A DNA stretch of 7,660 nt. It comes from an uncultured Collinsella sp. (GTDB lineage Bacteria; Actinomycetota; Coriobacteriia; Coriobacteriales; Coriobacteriaceae). Location: positions 1 through 7,660 of the forward strand of contig UQYA01000083.1 of assembly GCA_900545165.1 (NCBI GenBank), read 5' to 3'. Each line of letters opens with the position of its first letter. Position 1 is the first letter of the stretch. Both the position numbers and the translations under genes were made by a program. The notes beneath the pieces are model-generated. The model did not search any database, was not told the DNA's origin, and was given only the letters and a program-made list of their open reading frames with translations. Below, piece after piece: positions 5,849 to 7,660 of this stretch.

Positions 5849-6859
5849 CTACGCCCGCAGGTCCTTTACGCTGGAACGCTCGACCAACACGCCCGACACA
5901 AGCGTGCGGCTTCTGGAGCTCGGGGCTTCTAGGCCCGCGACGACCTCGTTGAGCGCACGGACGCCCAGCTCGCGGTGGCGAAACTTCACCGACGTCAGAA
6001 TCGAGTTGGGAATCGTCTTGTAGAGTTCGTCGTCAAAGCCGATCACGGACACGTCGTCGGGCACACTGAGCCCTTTGTCACGTAAAGCCATCATCACGCC
6101 GTTTGCCATGCAGTCGTTAGCCGCGAGGACCGCCGTGCAATCGGGTTTATCGGCAAGCACAAGGCCCGCGGCATAGCCACTATCCGCATTCCAATCGCCT
6201 TGCAGAGGCTCGGGCGGCTCAATGCCACGCGCCTCGAGTGCCGCACGCCAACCTTTCATACGGCACTGGCTCGACAGCGACTCTTTCTTACCAGAGACGA
6301 AGTACACGTTTTTATGCCCGTGGTTCAAGAAGTACTCGCACGCCATGCGCGCGCCGCCCTCTTGGTCGTCACTGACGGTGGAGCAGGTAGGATGCTCCAT
6401 CGGCGTAATAATCACCGTCTTGAGGTCTTTCGGCGCCTCAAAGCTATCAAAGTCATCGACCATCTGACGCAGGTTGAAGATCATGCCATCAACAGGCAGC
6501 TGCGACATTCTGCGCGCCGCATCGGCAAGAGTCATCTTCTCACCTCCGCACTTCTTAATCATCGTGAGCGCAAAGCCGCGTTCTTCGGCGGCATCGGCGA
6601 TACCGTCAATCATGTCCACGGCACCGCCCGACAAGTGAAACAGCACGACGCCGATGCAACCATAACGGCCCAACTTGAGCGAACGTGCGGCAAAGTTCGC
6701 CCGAAACCCAAGCGCCTCCATGGCAGCATGGACCCTATCGCGCGTCGACTCGCGCACGCTATCGGGCTCGTTGATCACACGCGAAACCGTCTTGAGAGAA
6801 ACACCCGCGGCAATCGCCACATCGTTCATCGAGACGTTTTTCTTGTCCATCGTTGCCAC
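5849..6859 (-). CDS. LacI-family transcriptional repressor (second)
   Basis: A 336-residue LacI-family regulator, paralogous to the protein at 757-1794. The helix-turn-helix is about residues 11-29 (MNDVAIAAGVSLKTVSRVIN); the hinge AARSLKLGR has its intercalating Leu near 61. The sugar-sensing domain follows, with AANDCMANG (246-254) and VSVIGFDD (270-277). The first recognition-helix residues are Leu-Lys where the other regulator has Arg-Gln, which fits the different operator found here. GTG at 6859 is chosen because GTGGAG lies five bases before it; ATG at 6850 (MDKKNV...) is the alternative, and ATG at 6910 lacks a ribosome site. It is divergent from the LacE-like gene at 7135 and most likely represses it by binding the palindrome at 7009-7034. 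The inducer is not known, but shared sensor motifs suggest a ligand related to that of the first regulator. Confidence 0.94.
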   Translation of the reverse strand: MATMDKKNVSMNDVAIAAGVSLKTVSRVINEPDSVRESTRDRVHAAMEALGFRANFAARSLKLGRYGCIGVVLFHLSGGAVDMIDGIADAAEERGFALTMIKKCGGEKMTLADAARRMSQLPVDGMIFNLRQMVDDFDSFEAPKDLKTVIITPMEHPTCSTVSDDQEGGARMACEYFLNHGHKNVYFVSGKKESLSSQCRMKGWRAALEARGIEPPEPLQGDWNADSGYAAGLVLADKPDCTAVLAANDCMANGVMMALRDKGLSVPDDVSVIGFDDELYKTIPNSILTSVKFRHRELGVRALNEVVAGLEAPSSRSRTLVSGVLVERSSVKDLRA

Positions 6860-6928
6860 TGCTTCTCCACTCGGTCCTCTATCGCTTGTTTTTTGCGTTC
6901 TAGCATACACTACCTGCCTGACTGATAA

Positions 6929-6952
6929 ATCAACCGTTTACCGGACAATATC
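6929..6952. promoter_or_regulatory. Conserved ACCG motif upstream of the second LacI gene
   Basis: ATCAACCGTTTACCGGACAA is the counterpart of 1902-1923, upstream of the other LacI gene. Two ACCG blocks lie 7 bp apart. The rest of the two intergenic regions is not obviously alike, so this stretch has been kept. No strong -35/-10 pair was found for this LacI gene; TTGATT with TATGCT at 20 bp is the best seen. Confidence 0.45.
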
Positions 6953-6996
6953 GACCACTCACCCGTAAATCCTTGTTGCTCTTCCAAAAATGTCTT

Positions 6997-7007
6997 ACGT
7001 TGTCATT
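6997..7007. promoter_or_regulatory. Operator half-site for the second LacI
   Basis: ACGTTGTCATT repeats exactly the right half of the palindrome 23 bp further on (7020-7030). The left half is degenerate (TGTCTTAC). The paired arrangement with 22-23 bp spacing matches O2/O3 of the first module, so this is probably a weak second site. Confidence 0.5.
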
Positions 7008-7008
7008 A

Positions 7009-7034
7009 GCGAAATGACAACGTTGTCATTTCGC
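7009..7034. promoter_or_regulatory. Perfect 26-bp palindromic operator for the second LacI
   Basis: The left half GCGAAATGACAAC is followed by its exact reverse complement, with no spacer and CG at the centre. The 14-bp core TGACAACGTTGTCA (7015-7028) has the layout of the operators at 1847-2014 but differs in the third and fourth bases of each half counted from the centre. It lies 100 bp before the LacE-like start and about 150 bp from the LacI gene. Very likely the main operator of this module. Confidence 0.8.
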
Positions 7035-7038
7035 AATG

Positions 7039-7057
7039 CCTTCCCTAAGCAGGAAGG
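7039..7057 (+). other. Short leader hairpin before the second lacE
   Basis: CCTTCC (7039-7044) and GGAAGG (7052-7057) form a 6-bp stem with a 7-nt loop just downstream of the operator. It has no T-run, is too small to claim a riboswitch or attenuator, and may be chance. Confidence 0.25.
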
Positions 7058-7134
7058 TTTCCGGGCAGTCCTAACCATCCATCGACGACCAGTTCCATCC
7101 ACATGCATCGCGCATCGAGCAGCAAAGGAGCTCT

Positions 7135-7660
7135 ATGGACGCCATCGTAAAGATGCTCGAGAAGCATCAACCGTTCTTTGAGAAGATCTCGAGGAACATC
7201 TACCTCCAGGCCATTAAGGACGGATTCCTTGGGTGCATGCCCATCGTCCTCACCTCTTCGATCTTCCTGCTGATCGCCACCCTTCCCGGCGTAGTCGGCA
7301 TCACGCTGCCCCAGCCGCTCATCGACTGGTGCAACAAGCTGTATAACTTCACCATGGGCGTCATGGGCATCATGGTCGCCGGCACCACCGCCAAGAACTT
7401 TACGGCTTCCATGAACCGTCGCATGCCCGCCGGCAAAGTGCTCAACGACGGTTCCACCATGGTGGCCGCCCAGTGCAGCATGCTGCTGCTCGCAGTCACG
7501 CAGTTCACCACCAAGTTCAACGGCTCCGAGCTTTCGGTCTTCGATTGCACCAGCATGGGCACGCGCGGTCTGTTCTCGGCCTATATCGCCGCGTTCATTA
7601 CCGTTTGGGTCTATAAGTTCTGCGTCTCGCGCGATCTGACCATTAAGCTGCCCAAGGAGG
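7135..7660 (+). CDS. lacE: PTS lactose-type EIIC component (second LacE-like), 5' part
   Basis: The first 175 residues of a membrane permease that runs off the right edge. It begins MDAIVKMLEKHQPFFEKISR and shares NIYLQAIKDGFL, YNFTMG, GIMVAGTT, NRRMPAGK and the ending TIKLPKE with the LacE-like protein at 3754-5514, with gaps around residues 54-70, so it is a diverged paralog in the same family. Four hydrophobic stretches can be seen. AAAGGAG (7124-7130) lies four bases before ATG. It is the first gene to the right of the second LacI and its operator, unlike the first module, where lacG comes first. The sugar site and a possible fused EIIB lie outside the window, so EIICB organisation is assumed from the paralog. 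Confidence 0.92.
   Translation, partial: MDAIVKMLEKHQPFFEKISRNIYLQAIKDGFLGCMPIVLTSSIFLLIATLPGVVGITLPQPLIDWCNKLYNFTMGVMGIMVAGTTAKNFTASMNRRMPAGKVLNDGSTMVAAQCSMLLLAVTQFTTKFNGSELSVFDCTSMGTRGLFSAYIAAFITVWVYKFCVSRDLTIKLPKE

Overview
The window is GC-rich, densely coded DNA and carries a lactose/beta-galactoside phosphotransferase (PTS) region. Strong AGGAG-type ribosome binding sites, LacG/LacE proteins of the Gram-positive type with actinobacterial-style GC-rich codon use, and several paralogous PTS modules side by side suggest a gut Coriobacteriia-like actinobacterium such as Collinsella. The taxon is an inference from style and cannot be proven here.

Layout: (1) bases 1-479, the 3' part of a GH1 6-phospho-beta-galactosidase (LacG-like) that enters from the left; (2) 480-756, a convergent gap with a terminator-like hairpin and two large palindromic repeat units; (3) 757-1794 minus, a LacI-family repressor; (4) 1795-2129, a divergent regulatory region with three LacI-type operators that share the half-site GTGCTCA; (5) 2130-3578 plus, a complete LacG-like GH1 enzyme; (6) 3579-3753, a spacer with two hairpins; (7) 3754-5514 plus, a complete LacE-like EIICB permease/phosphotransferase; (8) 5515-5848, a strong intrinsic terminator and then three more units of the same palindromic repeat; (9) 5849-6859 minus, a second LacI-family repressor; (10) 6860-7134, a second divergent regulatory region with a perfect 26-bp palindrome and an extra half-site (GTTGTCA); (11) 7135-7660 plus, the start of a second LacE-like EIIC gene that runs off the right edge.

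Working model: three related lac-type modules lie next to each other. LacE takes up a beta-galactoside and phosphorylates it (EIIB Cys490). LacG hydrolyses the 6-phospho-disaccharide; the Ser-Trp...Lys-x-Tyr signature points to galactose-6-phosphate rather than glucose-6-phosphate. Each complete divergent module has its own LacI regulator, and the two regulators face different operator sequences, so the paralogous modules look insulated from each other. No EIIA (lacF) and no tagatose-6-phosphate pathway gene is visible, so those functions must be encoded elsewhere.

The most unusual element is not a gene. A palindromic repeat with a period of about 81 bp occurs as a two-unit array and a three-unit array, in alternating sequence versions, and it fills exactly the two convergent (stop-to-stop) gaps of the window.
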